Source: Marine Group I thaumarchaeote SCGC AAA799-D11 (GTDB lineage: Archaea > Thermoproteota > Nitrososphaeria > Nitrososphaerales > Nitrosopumilaceae). Taken from it: 64,000 nucleotides of DNA. Below, piece after piece: positions 8,819-17,966 of this stretch (positions within the stretch are counted from its first letter, which is position 1; every line of letters begins with the position of its first letter). Below the pieces are notes generated by a model. The model did not search any database. It was given only the letters and a program-made list of their open reading frames with translations, and was not told the DNA's origin. The translations under genes were made by a program, and so were the position numbers. The stretch spans positions 1-64,000 of the forward strand of contig JOSY01000077.1 of NCBI GenBank assembly GCA_000746765.1, given 5' to 3'.

Positions 8819-10143
8819 AGAAAATAATTTCTAATGTCATGAAGAATGTTATTCCTACAAAAACAATAGAGAAATCAAAAAAAGAAATTGCAGAAGCAGC
8901 ATTAGGGTTAGTTGAGAAAGAAATTACAAAGTTTCCTGAAATTATCGGATTAGAGTTTGGAGGTTCATTTGCTAAAGGTACATGGCTATCAAAAGATGCA
9001 GATGTTGATATTTTTGTAAGATTCAAAAAATCAACATCAGAAGAAAAATTTGAAAGAATTTCAAAAAAAATTGGTTTTGATTCATTGAAAAAATTTTCCC
9101 CATACGTAAGATATTCTGAACACCCATATGTTGAGGCTAAAATGAAAGGTACTAAAATTAACGTAGTTCCATTTTATGATGTTAAAATTGGAGAATGGAA
9201 AAGTGCTGCAGATAGATCACCATTTCATACAAAATTCATGTCAAAATCATTAACACCAAAAATGAGAGATGAAGTTAGAATTTTGAAAACATTTCTAAAA
9301 GCAAATCAAATTTATGGTGCAGAGATTGCAAAACAAGGATTTAGTGGATATATTTCAGAAGTTTTAATTTTACATTTTGGAAGTTTTGAGAACACTATAA
9401 AATCAATTTCTAAAATTGAAGAAAATCAAGTTATCGGAAAAACTTCAAAAAAATTCGATACATCTTTAGTAGTAATTGATCCAATAGATAGTAACAGAAA
9501 CTTAGCTGCAGCAATTTCTGATGAAAATATTGGAAAATTTATTCTTGTTTGTAGAGCATTTAAGGAAAATCCAAAAATAGAATTTTTTAAGAATAAGAAA
9601 TCAAAAACTTCAACCAAATATTGGGAGAATTTGTTATCAATAAAATTCAGTTTTAAAACTAGGAGCCCAGATATAATTTGGGGGCAGGTTAAAAGAGCTA
9701 CTTCATCATTGAGTACACAATTAGAGTTAGCTGGCTTTACAGTATTAAGAAGTAAAGCTTACGCAGACCAAAAAGATGCACATCTCTTTTTCTTTTTAGA
9801 ATCAACAAAAATTTCTAATATTCATGTAAAAAATGGGCCAGAGTTTTTCAGAGAAGGTAGTTCTAGAAGTTTTATTTCTAAAAATCTTTCAGAAGCAGAA
9901 TTGATCTGGGTTGGTAAAAATAAAAAAATTATCTCTCTAGAGAAGAGACAATACACAGATGCAGGTAAATTTATGAGTAAATTTTTGAAAAATAATCTTC
10001 AAACAGGCATACCAAAAGGCCTTCAAGCTGACTTTAAACGAGGTTTCAAAATTCATGTTGGAAATAAAGGATTAAGCAAATCAATTAAAGAGGTTGCAAG
10101 TGAATTGATCTCAACAGATGGCACATTCCTTTATTTCAATTAA
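8815..10143 (+). CDS. cca: CCA-adding tRNA nucleotidyltransferase (archaeal class I)
   Basis: Adds or repairs the universal 3'-CCA of tRNAs without a nucleic-acid template. The nucleotidyltransferase signature GGSFAKGTWLSKDADVDIFVRF lies at about residues 49-70, with the metal-binding DxD in DADVD. A third acidic residue follows in the EAKMKGTKINVVPFYDV strand. Length 442 residues matches archaeal CCA enzymes. The only tRNA gene in the window lacks an encoded CCA, as this enzyme predicts. It overlaps thpR by 4 nt and the kinase gene by 26 nt. Confidence 0.95.
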   Translation: MKKIISNVMKNVIPTKTIEKSKKEIAEAALGLVEKEITKFPEIIGLEFGGSFAKGTWLSKDADVDIFVRFKKSTSEEKFERISKKIGFDSLKKFSPYVRYSEHPYVEAKMKGTKINVVPFYDVKIGEWKSAADRSPFHTKFMSKSLTPKMRDEVRILKTFLKANQIYGAEIAKQGFSGYISEVLILHFGSFENTIKSISKIEENQVIGKTSKKFDTSLVVIDPIDSNRNLAAAISDENIGKFILVCRAFKENPKIEFFKNKKSKTSTKYWENLLSIKFSFKTRSPDIIWGQVKRATSSLSTQLELAGFTVLRSKAYADQKDAHLFFFLESTKISNIHVKNGPEFFREGSSRSFISKNLSEAELIWVGKNKKIISLEKRQYTDAGKFMSKFLKNNLQTGIPKGLQADFKRGFKIHVGNKGLSKSIKEVASELISTDGTFLYFN

Positions 10144-10879
10144 GAAATTTGTAGATGAGCCATATTCAGAAATTCTTGGATACCCAAAAGCAACAACACG
10201 TCAAATAAAATCTCGAATTAATGAATTAGAAAAATTAAAAATTAAATCAATTTCCTTAACTGGCCCAATGACATTAGGGAAATTGAAGATTCTTGGAAAA
10301 GGATACGTGGGTGTAGTTGTTCTCGCCAAAAAAGGAAGTAAAGAAGTTGCATTAAAAATTAGAAGAACAGATTCGCAAAGAAAAGAAATGAAAAGTGAGG
10401 CGAATTTATTAAAATTTGTAAATTCTGTTAATGTTGGACCAAAAATGCTTGATGTAAGCAAAAATTTTTTGATGATGGAATACATAGAAGGAGAGAAAAT
10501 TATTGATTGGGTAAATTCGTTAAAAGGAATAGGCAGTGCAAAAAAATTAAAATCAACAATAAAAAAAATTCTTGAAGATTGTTATAATTTGGATCAGATA
10601 GGTTTTGATCATGGTGAATTAAGTAATATCTCAAAACATGTCATTGTTGGAAAAACAAAATCTACTCTAATTGATTTTGAGAGTTCTAGTGTTAAAAGAA
10701 GACCATCAAATGTTACGTCAGTTACTCAAGCAATTTTTATTGGTTCAGGAATTGCAAAAAAAGTACAAAAAATTTACAAAAACCCACCCAAAGAAAAGAT
10801 TATTGGCGCTCTAAAACAGTATAAGCAAGAAAAATCTCTTGAAAATTTTGAAAATCTCTTGAAAATTTTGAAATTGTAA
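10118..10879 (+). CDS. Predicted Ser/Thr protein kinase (archaeal COG2112-like)
   Basis: Small atypical protein kinase of the RIO/Bud32-like group. A glycine-rich loop (LGKGYVGVVVLA) sits near residue 60, and the ATP-binding lysine is in VALKIRR near 80. The hinge is MMEYIEGEKI. The catalytic loop is DHGELSN, with E in place of the more usual D, and the metal-binding motif is LIDFESS instead of DFG. Length 253 residues. The ATG lies 26 nt inside cca, so translation is probably coupled. The gene ends one base before the tRNA-Pro gene on the other strand. Substrate unknown; the company of tRNA-processing genes suggests a role in tRNA or ribosome biology. Confidence 0.72.
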   Translation: MAHSFISIKKFVDEPYSEILGYPKATTRQIKSRINELEKLKIKSISLTGPMTLGKLKILGKGYVGVVVLAKKGSKEVALKIRRTDSQRKEMKSEANLLKFVNSVNVGPKMLDVSKNFLMMEYIEGEKIIDWVNSLKGIGSAKKLKSTIKKILEDCYNLDQIGFDHGELSNISKHVIVGKTKSTLIDFESSSVKRRPSNVTSVTQAIFIGSGIAKKVQKIYKNPPKEKIIGALKQYKQEKSLENFENLLKILKL

Positions 10880-10953
10880 TGGGACCGGCAGGATTTGAAC
10901 CTGCGACCACTAGTCCCCCAGACTAGTATCATACCAAGCTAGACGACGATCCC
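10880..10953 (-). tRNA. tRNA-Pro (anticodon GGG)
   Basis: On the minus strand the acceptor arms GGGATCG and CGGTCCC pair over 7 bp with one G-U. The anticodon stem CTAGT/ACTAG closes the seven-base loop CTGGGGG, giving anticodon GGG. The T arm is GCAGG-TTCAAAT-CCTGC and the discriminator base is A. No CCA is encoded and no intron is seen. A TATA-like TTTAATAATTT lies about 25-35 nt upstream on the minus strand. The 3' end abuts the stop codon of the kinase gene. Confidence 0.95.
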
Positions 10954-11009
10954 TTGTCACAGAGGCACAAGATGAAATTATTAAATCGTCGTATTAACAA
11001 ACAGAAATT

Positions 11010-11219
11010 ATGAAAATTTGTGGTATTTGTCATAAGATCTCAGCAACGGGAGAAGATCATACAGATTGTATTCAAAAAAGAAGTATAGAGTTAGAAGCTC
11101 AAGATTTTAAAAATAGCATTCCTGAAAAATTGAATCTTTCTAAAGATGATAAAGAGTTAGGTGTTGAAATGAGAGCGGTTCTAGAGCACTTGGCAAGAGA
11201 AAAAGATACTTCTGATTGA
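11010..11219 (+). CDS. Small putative zinc-binding protein
   Basis: A 69-residue protein that begins MKICGICHK. CxxC at residues 4-7 is followed by HTDC near residue 17, a plausible four-ligand zinc site, then a charged helical C-terminal half. Convergent with and directly abutting the oxidoreductase gene at 11220. I recognise no family; the length, single clear start and cysteine/histidine pattern support a real gene. Confidence 0.6.
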   Translation: MKICGICHKISATGEDHTDCIQKRSIELEAQDFKNSIPEKLNLSKDDKELGVEMRAVLEHLAREKDTSD

Positions 11220-12368
11220 TTAAAGCCATTTCGATAATCTTTCTTTTTCAAATTCAAATTTGCTTGAAAGGTTTTCAGAAGTTTGTTCAGAAATACTAGT
11301 GGAGGGTTTTGGTTGTGAAAACATATCAACTTCAATAACTGAAGCTGTATCTCTACCTGATTCAATAAAGCAACCCCCTTTTCCATCAAACAATTCAGAT
11401 TCTTCTTTTGATTGAAGTTTTGAGACAATATTTTTTGCAACAACAGTACCCTCTCCTTCTGCAAAAACTCCTGCTTTTGGTACTGCCATATTTTCTGCAA
11501 CAACTAAACTAGTGACATCACCTATAGCAAACACATTTTCAAAAGGAGTTTTACAATCTCTATTTATTGGGATAAACCCAGGTTCTTTAGCTAATCCAGA
11601 ATCATAGATTATTTTTGGAGCAACATGAGGGGGAACTGCTAACAATAAATCAAATTCAGATTCGCCATTTTCAAAAATCAATTTGTTTGATTCAACGGAT
11701 TTTATTTTAGATGAATTATGAAAAACAATTTTTTCAGAATTTACTAATTGAAGGATTTTTTTACTAACTTCTGGACCGGCTGCAGGTAATGTAATTGGAG
11801 CTGGGCTGTAAAAATCAATTTGGACATCATCACGTACTCCACGCTTTCTAAGCATAGAATCTATCAATAAACTAGCCTCAAATGGTGCTGGGGGACATTT
11901 GTATGGCATTCCCATTATAGAAATAGCAATTTTCCCAGAATCAATTTTTTCAAGTTTGTTATGAATCTCTGATAGTTGTTCATGATCATACAAATTGAAT
12001 CCATTATCTGTTAATCCGGGAATCTTTTCTGGAGCTAAAACTGCACCTAATGATATCACAAGAAAATCATAAGATATGTTTTGTTGTTTTGTTTTAACAT
12101 TTTTGTTTTGTAGATCAATTGATAATATTTCGTCTTTTAAAAAATTGATTGCTTTTTTTTCTAATTCATTCAAATGGCCAATGGAGTTTTCAAAGGTTCG
12201 AGTTCCATTAATTATCCATAATTTAGCAAATCCTACCATAAACCAGTCTTTTTTATCAATTATTGTGATCTTTACTTGGGATGAAGATAATGAGTTTCTT
12301 ATCTCATTTGCAGTGGATAGTCCACCAAAACCCCCACCTAGAATAACAACATGTGGAATATCTGTCAA
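11220..12368 (-). CDS. FAD-dependent pyridine nucleotide-disulfide/SQR-like oxidoreductase
   Basis: Flavoprotein of the sulfide:quinone reductase/NDH-2 superfamily. The N-terminal dinucleotide-binding motif VVILGGGFGGLSTANEI is at residues 7-23. A second region GMPYKCPPAPFEASLLID (about 154-171) is typical of SQR and flavocytochrome c sulfide dehydrogenase flavoproteins. The FAD-binding FAIGDVTSL lies near 290. One cysteine sits in KCPP and others near the C terminus (CKTP, GGCF), so a redox disulfide is possible. Length 382. Start 2 nt after the end of the SDR gene, so the two are co-transcribed. The true acceptor or donor cannot be fixed from sequence. Confidence 0.82.
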   Translation of the reverse strand: MTDIPHVVILGGGFGGLSTANEIRNSLSSSQVKITIIDKKDWFMVGFAKLWIINGTRTFENSIGHLNELEKKAINFLKDEILSIDLQNKNVKTKQQNISYDFLVISLGAVLAPEKIPGLTDNGFNLYDHEQLSEIHNKLEKIDSGKIAISIMGMPYKCPPAPFEASLLIDSMLRKRGVRDDVQIDFYSPAPITLPAAGPEVSKKILQLVNSEKIVFHNSSKIKSVESNKLIFENGESEFDLLLAVPPHVAPKIIYDSGLAKEPGFIPINRDCKTPFENVFAIGDVTSLVVAENMAVPKAGVFAEGEGTVVAKNIVSKLQSKEESELFDGKGGCFIESGRDTASVIEVDMFSQPKPSTSISEQTSENLSSKFEFEKERLSKWL

Positions 12369-12369
12369 G

Positions 12370-13110
12370 TTAACGTTCTTGTGTTGTAGGTCTTATTAGA
12401 ATTTCATTAACATTGACGTATGATGGGGAATCTACTGCAAATAAAATTGCATTTGCAATGTCTTCAGATTGTAAGGCTTCCATCTTTTTGGCATTCTCTA
12501 CAAAACCCTTCAAAGATTCATCTGTAATTGTATTATTGAGCTCTGTATCTACAACTCCAGGTTCAATACTTGTTACCCTAATGTTTGAACGAACACTAAA
12601 TTCTTGTCTTAATCCTTCACTAAATGCTGCTACTGCGTGTTTTGTTGCACAATAAACACTACCAGCAGGAAATACTATCCTTCCTGCTACAGATGACAAG
12701 TTAACAATATGGCCGGATTTCTTTTCTTTCATATGAGTGATAACGGCTGCAGTAGAATACAATATGCCTTTGATATTTACATCAACCATCCTATTCCACT
12801 CATCTACTTTGAGATTCTTGAAGAAGCTCAAAGGCATGAGTCCTGCGTTATTTACTAAAATATCAATAGAATTCCATTTTTCTAAAACAGCTTTTGCAAA
12901 ATCATCACATTCTGATTTTTTTGTAACATCTAGTTTTTGATAAAAAACTTCTCCGCCGTTTTCAGTTATTTTTTTTGCAAGTTCTTCTAATCTATCAACT
13001 CTTCTTGCACCAATAGCAACTTTAGCACCTGCTTTTGATAATGCTAATGCAGTAGCAAACCCAATACCACTACTAGCTCCAGTAATTATTGCTACTTTAT
13101 CTTTAATCAA
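12370..13110 (-). CDS. Short-chain dehydrogenase/reductase (SDR)
   Basis: Classical NAD(P)-dependent SDR. The cofactor motif TGASSGIG is at residues 10-17, NNAG near 88, the active-site serine in VNLSSVAGR near 138 and YxxxK as YCATK near 152-156. GARRVDR after the second strand suggests NADP preference. Length 246 residues. It is the upstream gene of a two-gene operon with the SQR-like flavoprotein. Substrate unknown. Confidence 0.9.
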   Translation of the reverse strand: MIKDKVAIITGASSGIGFATALALSKAGAKVAIGARRVDRLEELAKKITENGGEVFYQKLDVTKKSECDDFAKAVLEKWNSIDILVNNAGLMPLSFFKNLKVDEWNRMVDVNIKGILYSTAAVITHMKEKKSGHIVNLSSVAGRIVFPAGSVYCATKHAVAAFSEGLRQEFSVRSNIRVTSIEPGVVDTELNNTITDESLKGFVENAKKMEALQSEDIANAILFAVDSPSYVNVNEILIRPTTQER

Positions 13111-13213
13111 TTAATCACACTGAATTTTGACATCGTAAAAATGTTTAGACGAGAAAAACGATTATCAAGAAAATACTGGCAACTTTATTAAAAGAAAAAT
13201 AGTAAATGAAATT

Positions 13214-13435
13214 GTGAAGTCTGAAAAATGTGCATATTGTGGAGATTTAACGGATCTGCCATTTCAGTGTAATTACTGTAAAGATCCGTTTTGTTCAGAA
13301 CATAGACTTCCTGAAGAACATAGATGTGTTAAACTAAGCCAAATTCGAGCAAAAAGATTTGGTGAAAAAAAAGTTATCAGAGATGGAGGAAGAGACAGGC
13401 CAAATATTTTCAGAAGGATTTTTGGGCGTTTTTAG
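13214..13435 (+). CDS. AN1-type zinc finger protein
   Basis: A 73-residue protein whose first 40 residues match the AN1 zinc finger: CAYCG, CNYC, CxxxH (CSEH) and HRC spaced as two zinc sites. A basic C-terminal tail follows. The start is GTG at 13214, because an upstream ATG at 13205 runs into a stop. AN1 fingers are common small proteins in Thaumarchaeota, possibly in ubiquitin-like or stress contexts, but the role here is not known. It overlaps the convergent membrane protein gene by 4 nt. Confidence 0.82.
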   Translation: MKSEKCAYCGDLTDLPFQCNYCKDPFCSEHRLPEEHRCVKLSQIRAKRFGEKKVIRDGGRDRPNIFRRIFGRF

Positions 13436-13716
13436 TAAGGGCTTTTTTCAGGAGAAATTTTTGCACGTCTTCCTTGATAGATTAATGCAACAGCAAGTGC
13501 AAACATCACCAATGCAGTCAATGGGAAGTTTTGAGGTGCAGGTAAAATGAACCAGTAGTATACTCCAAATCCAATTGAAACTGCAGCTTGTGTCCACAGT
13601 TTTATCCATTTAGGAGCTTTTACAACTCTGCTAATTCCCTCAACAAGAAAAATTCCAATTACAGGATAAATTGTATAAAATAGAAAATCAATTACATCAA
13701 CACCTGTATGAGACAT
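13432..13716 (-). CDS. Small membrane protein, unknown function
   Basis: A 94-residue protein with three predicted membrane helices at about residues 8-27, 41-59 and 63-82, and a basic tail (RRAKISPEKSPY). I do not recognise the family. It starts with a clear ATG (MSHTGVDVIDFLFYTIYP). It is the second gene after GINS on the minus strand, with about 30 nt between them, and converges on the AN1 zinc-finger gene. Confidence 0.65.
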   Translation of the reverse strand: MSHTGVDVIDFLFYTIYPVIGIFLVEGISRVVKAPKWIKLWTQAAVSIGFGVYYWFILPAPQNFPLTALVMFALAVALIYQGRRAKISPEKSPY

Positions 13717-13748
13717 TTAATTAGAAATGAATTAGGTATAATTTCTAT

Positions 13749-14306
13749 CTAATCTTCCAAACGGACTTTTGTTGCAGCGTTTTTAGCAATTAATGCCTGC
13801 GCATTTTCATAAGGGATAGTAGCAATATCCTCAGTTTTGAATGGCCCATATTTTTCAAGATCGGCACCTACGATTTCATCTACTTCTTGCAAAAACCTTA
13901 CTGCAATTCTCTTTGTTTTGTGATTTTGAGATAAAGATTCAAGAAATTTTGATTTTCCATTAATTGTTGCTGAAAGAATCATTTCTTTTCTATCTTTTTG
14001 TTCTTCTTGAGAATCTAGAATGAATTTTTCTTCATCGAGAAGAAAACTAATTTCAAGATCTTTTGATTTTGAGATTTTTTCTAATCTGACATTTATCAGC
14101 AAAGATGTTAGTTCTGTGGCAATTTCTATCATGGTATCTTTGATTTCACTTTCAACACCATCAAATTCCTGTTTTTTCAAATTTCCTATAAAGTCAGATA
14201 AATTTCTGTAAAAGTTAGGATCAATTTCTAATAGAGATTCATCTTCGATTTCTCGCAATACAATATGATGCAGGTAGTTGATATCAATCTGATTTGTTTC
14301 GGACAT
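13749..14306 (-). CDS. Archaeal GINS subunit (Gins51/Gins15 type)
   Basis: GINS joins MCM and the Cdc45/GAN nuclease in the archaeal replicative CMG complex. The N-terminal part (YLHHIVLREIEDESLLEIDPNFY) is the helical A domain. The C-terminal 45 residues (YGPFKTEDIATIPYENAQALIAKNAATKV) fit the small beta-rich B domain whose C-terminal placement marks the Gins51 type. Length 185 residues. It lies about 11 kb from orc1/cdc6 and about 5 kb from the PolD large subunit, so the window groups replication genes. Assignment rests on pattern recognition of a divergent family. Confidence 0.75.
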   Translation of the reverse strand: MSETNQIDINYLHHIVLREIEDESLLEIDPNFYRNLSDFIGNLKKQEFDGVESEIKDTMIEIATELTSLLINVRLEKISKSKDLEISFLLDEEKFILDSQEEQKDRKEMILSATINGKSKFLESLSQNHKTKRIAVRFLQEVDEIVGADLEKYGPFKTEDIATIPYENAQALIAKNAATKVRLED

Positions 14307-14347
14307 TTCTTACCTAATCCTTAAATGCTGGATGTATTTGTGTTTGA

Positions 14348-15820
14348 TTGAAGTATAAGTTGCCCTATAAAGTCAGTCACGGAAAAGCAATTCAAGTATC
14401 GTATTCACCTGACGAAGTTTTCTCAAGAATTCAACATGAAGGAATTCAATTCATTGATCTTCAATTTACTGGCCTAACTGGTCATTTTCACCACACCACA
14501 ATTTCTGCAGACACATTTACCCCTGAACAAATGAGAGATGGTCTACCAAAATTAGACGGTTCATCTATTGTAGGTTTTACTAGTATTGATGATTCAGACT
14601 TGCTTCTCAAGCCTGATCCTAACACATTTGCCATAATCCCCTGGATGACAGAAAACAAAACAGCTAGATTACTTTGTGATGTTTACTGGGGAGAAAACAG
14701 AGGTAGATTATCAAGAGATCCCAGAGGAATCTCACAAAAAGCTGAAGAATACATCAAGACTCAAGGATTTGACTTTAGTACATGGGGTCCAGAAGTAGAG
14801 TTTTTTGTTTTTGATAAAGTACATTGGGATGTTCTAACACCATACAAAGGACAGTCTTATTCAATTGAATCTAAAGAAGCACCATGGAGTCAAGAAGGTG
14901 ATGGATATCCAATGGGACTGCAAGAAGGATACTATCCTAGCACTCCCTCAGATACTCTTACTCCATACAGAAATGAATGTGTAAATATTCTCAAGAATAA
15001 TTTCGGAATTTTATGTGATAATCATCACCACGAAGTTGCAACAGCTGGTCAATGTGAAATTGACATCAAATATGATCACATGACAAACGCAGCTGATGCA
15101 GCACAATCGTACAAGTATGTGATTAGAAATGTCGCTCAAAAGTATGGCAAAGTTGCAACAATGATGCCAAAACCAATTGCAATGGATTCAGGTTCAGGTA
15201 TGCATGTTAATGTCAGTTTATGGAAAGGAAAGGAGAATACTTTCTTTGATCCAGATGATGAAGATGAGTTAAGTCAAACTGCAAGATACTTTTGTGGAGG
15301 AATAATTAATCATGCAAAAGCATTATCAGCAATTTGTAATCCAACTACAAACTCCTATCATAGACTAGTTCCAGGTTATGAGGCTCCAGCATACATTGCA
15401 TGGAGTTCTGGAAACCGTTCAGCTATTGTCAGAGTTCCTAAGCACCTCAAAGGAAAAGAGTATTCCAATCTAAAGAGATTAGAGTTTAGAGCACCTGACC
15501 CTTCATCAAATCCATACTTGGTGTTTGCAGCAGTTACTGCAGCTGGTATGGATGGACTCAAAAAGAAGATGGATCCTGGTGATCAAGTTCGTGATGATAT
15601 TTTCAAGATGACAAGATCAGATAGATCAAAGAGGGGAATTGGTGTTCTTCCAAAGAGTCTTGGTGAGGCATTAGATGAGTTAGAAAGTGACAGAAAGTTC
15701 CTAAGCCCAATTTACACAAATGATGTAATTGACAAAATCATCGAGTTAGAAAGAAGAGATCAACGTGAGATTGCCATTAGACCACACCCACACGAATTTT
15801 ATCTATACTTTGATGTTTAG
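14348..15820 (+). CDS. glnA: Glutamine synthetase (type I)
   Basis: Ligates ammonia to glutamate and is the main ammonia-assimilation route in ammonia oxidisers. Signatures include LDGSSIVGF near residue 70 and WGPEVEFFVF. The Mg/ATP region is MDSGSGMHVNVSLW near 278, followed by NPTTNSYHRLVPGYEAP, NRSAIVRVP near 358 and RLEFRAPDPSSNPY. Length 490 is normal. The start is TTG at 14348. A TTAAAT element about 26 nt upstream suggests a leaderless mRNA. The C-terminal region has no clear NLYDLP-type adenylylation tyrosine motif. Confidence 0.96.
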   Translation: MKYKLPYKVSHGKAIQVSYSPDEVFSRIQHEGIQFIDLQFTGLTGHFHHTTISADTFTPEQMRDGLPKLDGSSIVGFTSIDDSDLLLKPDPNTFAIIPWMTENKTARLLCDVYWGENRGRLSRDPRGISQKAEEYIKTQGFDFSTWGPEVEFFVFDKVHWDVLTPYKGQSYSIESKEAPWSQEGDGYPMGLQEGYYPSTPSDTLTPYRNECVNILKNNFGILCDNHHHEVATAGQCEIDIKYDHMTNAADAAQSYKYVIRNVAQKYGKVATMMPKPIAMDSGSGMHVNVSLWKGKENTFFDPDDEDELSQTARYFCGGIINHAKALSAICNPTTNSYHRLVPGYEAPAYIAWSSGNRSAIVRVPKHLKGKEYSNLKRLEFRAPDPSSNPYLVFAAVTAAGMDGLKKKMDPGDQVRDDIFKMTRSDRSKRGIGVLPKSLGEALDELESDRKFLSPIYTNDVIDKIIELERRDQREIAIRPHPHEFYLYFDV

Positions 15821-16095
15821 ACTCTACCACTAAGTTGGAAAATATAGTATAACGAAATTGCCATAAGAGCAAAACCTGCTCCAAGAAATATTCCTCGTCT
15901 TTTCTCTGATGTTGCAGCCTTGTACAACAAAACTCCACCTGCAAGGCCTACAAACAAGACCAAAACACCCACAACAACACTATCAAAACTGGTGTTGGTG
16001 ATTAATGGATGAAAGAATCCTGACAGTAATGCAAAAAATGCAACCAAGTAGACATACTTGAAACCAGCAAGAGTTTTTGACGAAGTTTTATTCAA
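15817..16095 (-). CDS. Small membrane protein, unknown function
   Basis: A 92-residue protein with three hydrophobic segments (about residues 13-30, 38-58 and 68-87) separated by short loops, one holding TSEKRR. It converges on glnA with a 4-nt overlap. No family recognised. The regular membrane pattern and clear ATG support a real gene. Confidence 0.6.
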   Translation of the reverse strand: MNKTSSKTLAGFKYVYLVAFFALLSGFFHPLITNTSFDSVVVGVLVLFVGLAGGVLLYKAATSEKRRGIFLGAGFALMAISLYYIFQLSGRV

Positions 16096-16150
16096 TGTTG
16101 TTCGTAAAGTTGGTTATCAAATAAACTTTTGAAAAGAATTCCAAAATAAT

Positions 16151-17863
16151 TTACATCATACCGCCCATATCAGGCATTCCACCCATACCGCCCATTCCAG
16201 GCATTCCAGGTGGCATTCCTCCCATTCCAGGTGGCATTCCGCCTTCTCCACCACCAGGTGGACCACCAGCAGATTTCTGAGTTGCAATTACGTCATCAAT
16301 TCTAAGAATCATACATGCAGCTTCAGCAGATGCTGAAACAATCTGTAGTTTTACTGCAAGAGGTTCAATAATATCACTGGATTTCATGTTGGCAATCTTT
16401 CCTTTCATGACATCAATGCCAGTCCATTTCTCACCTTTCTGTTGTTTTGAACGCAATAAAGTAAGAGTATCAATTGGATCCATTCCAGCATTTTCTGCAA
16501 GTGTTAATGGAATTGATTCTAAAGCATCAGCAAATTTTTCTGCAGCTAATTGCTCTCGTCCTTCAAGAGATTTAGCCCAGTTTCTGAGTTTTGTAGCAGC
16601 ATATGTTTCAGGAGCTCCTCCACCTGCCACAATTTCTGGCTTTTCAATTACATCTTTTACAACCATTAATGCATCATGAACAGAACGTTCTACTTCATCA
16701 ACGACTCTTTGTGAACCACCACGAAGTAGTAATGTTACAGATTTTGGATGTTTACAACCTTCAACAAATACCCATTTGTCTTCCTCAATCTTTCTTTCCT
16801 CAACAAGGTCAGCACTACCAAGGTCTTTCTCAAAGAGATCATCAAGGTTTGTAACTATTCTTGCACCTGTTGCTTTTGCTAGTTTTGTCAAGTCGCTTTC
16901 TTTAATTCTTCTAACTGCAATGATTCCTGCTTTTGCCAGATAATGTTGTGCCATATCATCAATTCCTTTCTGACACAAGACTACATTTGCACCAGAACCG
17001 ATAACTTTGTCAACCATTGTTTTTAGCATTCTGTTTTCTTCATCTAGGAATGATTTCAATTGTTGTGGATTTGAAATGTTAATTTTAGCATCAGTTTCAG
17101 TTTTACTGATTTCTAATGCTGTGTTAATTAAAGCGATTTTAGCCTCATTGATTTTTCTTGGCATGCCTCCATGAACAATTTCTTTATCCAGAACAATGCC
17201 TTGGACAATCATTGAATCTTTTATTGAGCCACCAGCTTTCTTTTCAACTTTAATGTCATCAATATCAACATCATAGCTTTCAGAATCCTTTTCAGCAACA
17301 GCAAGAACGGATTTAACTATAATATCGGCAAGTTGATCTGAATCTTTTCTAACAAGTTTAGTTTGCATAGAAGTTTTTGCGATTTTATTGAGCATGTTCT
17401 TATCATTTGAAGAAATTGTGTCCGATATACTCTCAAGGAACTGTTTGGCTTTTCTTGCAGCCTTTCTGTATCCATCAACAATGATTGTTGGATGAACATC
17501 TTGATCAATTAATGATTCAGCATTTTCAAGTAATGCTCCTGCCAAAACTACGGCAGAGGTTGTTCCGTCTCCAACTTCATTGTCAGTTGTTTTAGAAATT
17601 TCAACAAGCATTTTTGCTGCTGGATGTTGGACATCAATTTCTTTGAGAATTGTTGCCCCATCATTAGTAATAGTAACATCTCCTAGTGAATCCACTAGCA
17701 TCTTATCCATGCCTCTAGGACCTAAACTGGTATGAACAATTTCGGCAACTATCTTTGATGCAGCAATGTTGTTCTTTTGTGCATCTTTGCCTTTAGTTTC
17801 TGAACCTCCTTCCTTTAGCAATACGACTGGCATATTTCCTTTGGAAGTAGCTTGCATACCCAT
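16151..17863 (-). CDS. ths: Thermosome subunit (group II chaperonin)
   Basis: ATP-driven double-ring protein-folding chaperonin related to eukaryotic CCT. Family motifs: [15 protein letters not shown] near residue 47, ITNDGATIL, and [14 protein letters not shown] (catalytic Asp) near 97. Further motifs are GGGAPE near 408 and the C-terminal Gly-Met-rich tail ([15 protein letters not shown]) that lines the cavity floor. Length 570 residues. The ATG codes MGMQATSKG. Directly upstream is a strong TATA-like box and a divergent promoter for glyA. Confidence 0.97.
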   Translation of the reverse strand: MGMQATSKGNMPVVLLKEGGSETKGKDAQKNNIAASKIVAEIVHTSLGPRGMDKMLVDSLGDVTITNDGATILKEIDVQHPAAKMLVEISKTTDNEVGDGTTSAVVLAGALLENAESLIDQDVHPTIIVDGYRKAARKAKQFLESISDTISSNDKNMLNKIAKTSMQTKLVRKDSDQLADIIVKSVLAVAEKDSESYDVDIDDIKVEKKAGGSIKDSMIVQGIVLDKEIVHGGMPRKINEAKIALINTALEISKTETDAKINISNPQQLKSFLDEENRMLKTMVDKVIGSGANVVLCQKGIDDMAQHYLAKAGIIAVRRIKESDLTKLAKATGARIVTNLDDLFEKDLGSADLVEERKIEEDKWVFVEGCKHPKSVTLLLRGGSQRVVDEVERSVHDALMVVKDVIEKPEIVAGGGAPETYAATKLRNWAKSLEGREQLAAEKFADALESIPLTLAENAGMDPIDTLTLLRSKQQKGEKWTGIDVMKGKIANMKSSDIIEPLAVKLQIVSASAEAACMILRIDDVIATQKSAGGPPGGGEGGMPPGMGGMPPGMPGMGGMGGMPDMGGMM

Positions 17864-17886
17864 TGATGCAAAAACTCCGGATTCCC

Positions 17887-17896
17887 CTTTTATACC
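17887..17896 (-). promoter_or_regulatory. TATA box of the thermosome gene
   Basis: Minus strand GGTATAAAAG, centred about 27 nt upstream of the ATG at 17863. This predicts a leaderless or nearly leaderless transcript. Confidence 0.6.
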
Positions 17897-17935
17897 TTCC
17901 AGATCAAGATCGGGGGATTCGATAGTCTATCGGTG

Positions 17936-17944
17936 TTTTTAAAT
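17936..17944 (+). promoter_or_regulatory. TATA-like box of glyA
   Basis: TTTTTAAAT centred about 27 nt before the glyA ATG at 17967, again consistent with a leaderless mRNA. It is back-to-back with the thermosome promoter. Confidence 0.45.
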
Positions 17945-17966
17945 TGGGAAAATCAAGCTGCAAAAT

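Noticed and set aside
10880-10953. tRNA-Pro as the attachment site of the island integrase
   Set aside because: It lies 18 kb away from the integrase and no repeated tRNA 3' end was seen near 29 or 45 kb.
13432-13716. AmoX-like ammonia monooxygenase subunit
   Set aside because: No amoA, amoB or amoC nearby and no sequence feature supporting it beyond being a small membrane protein.
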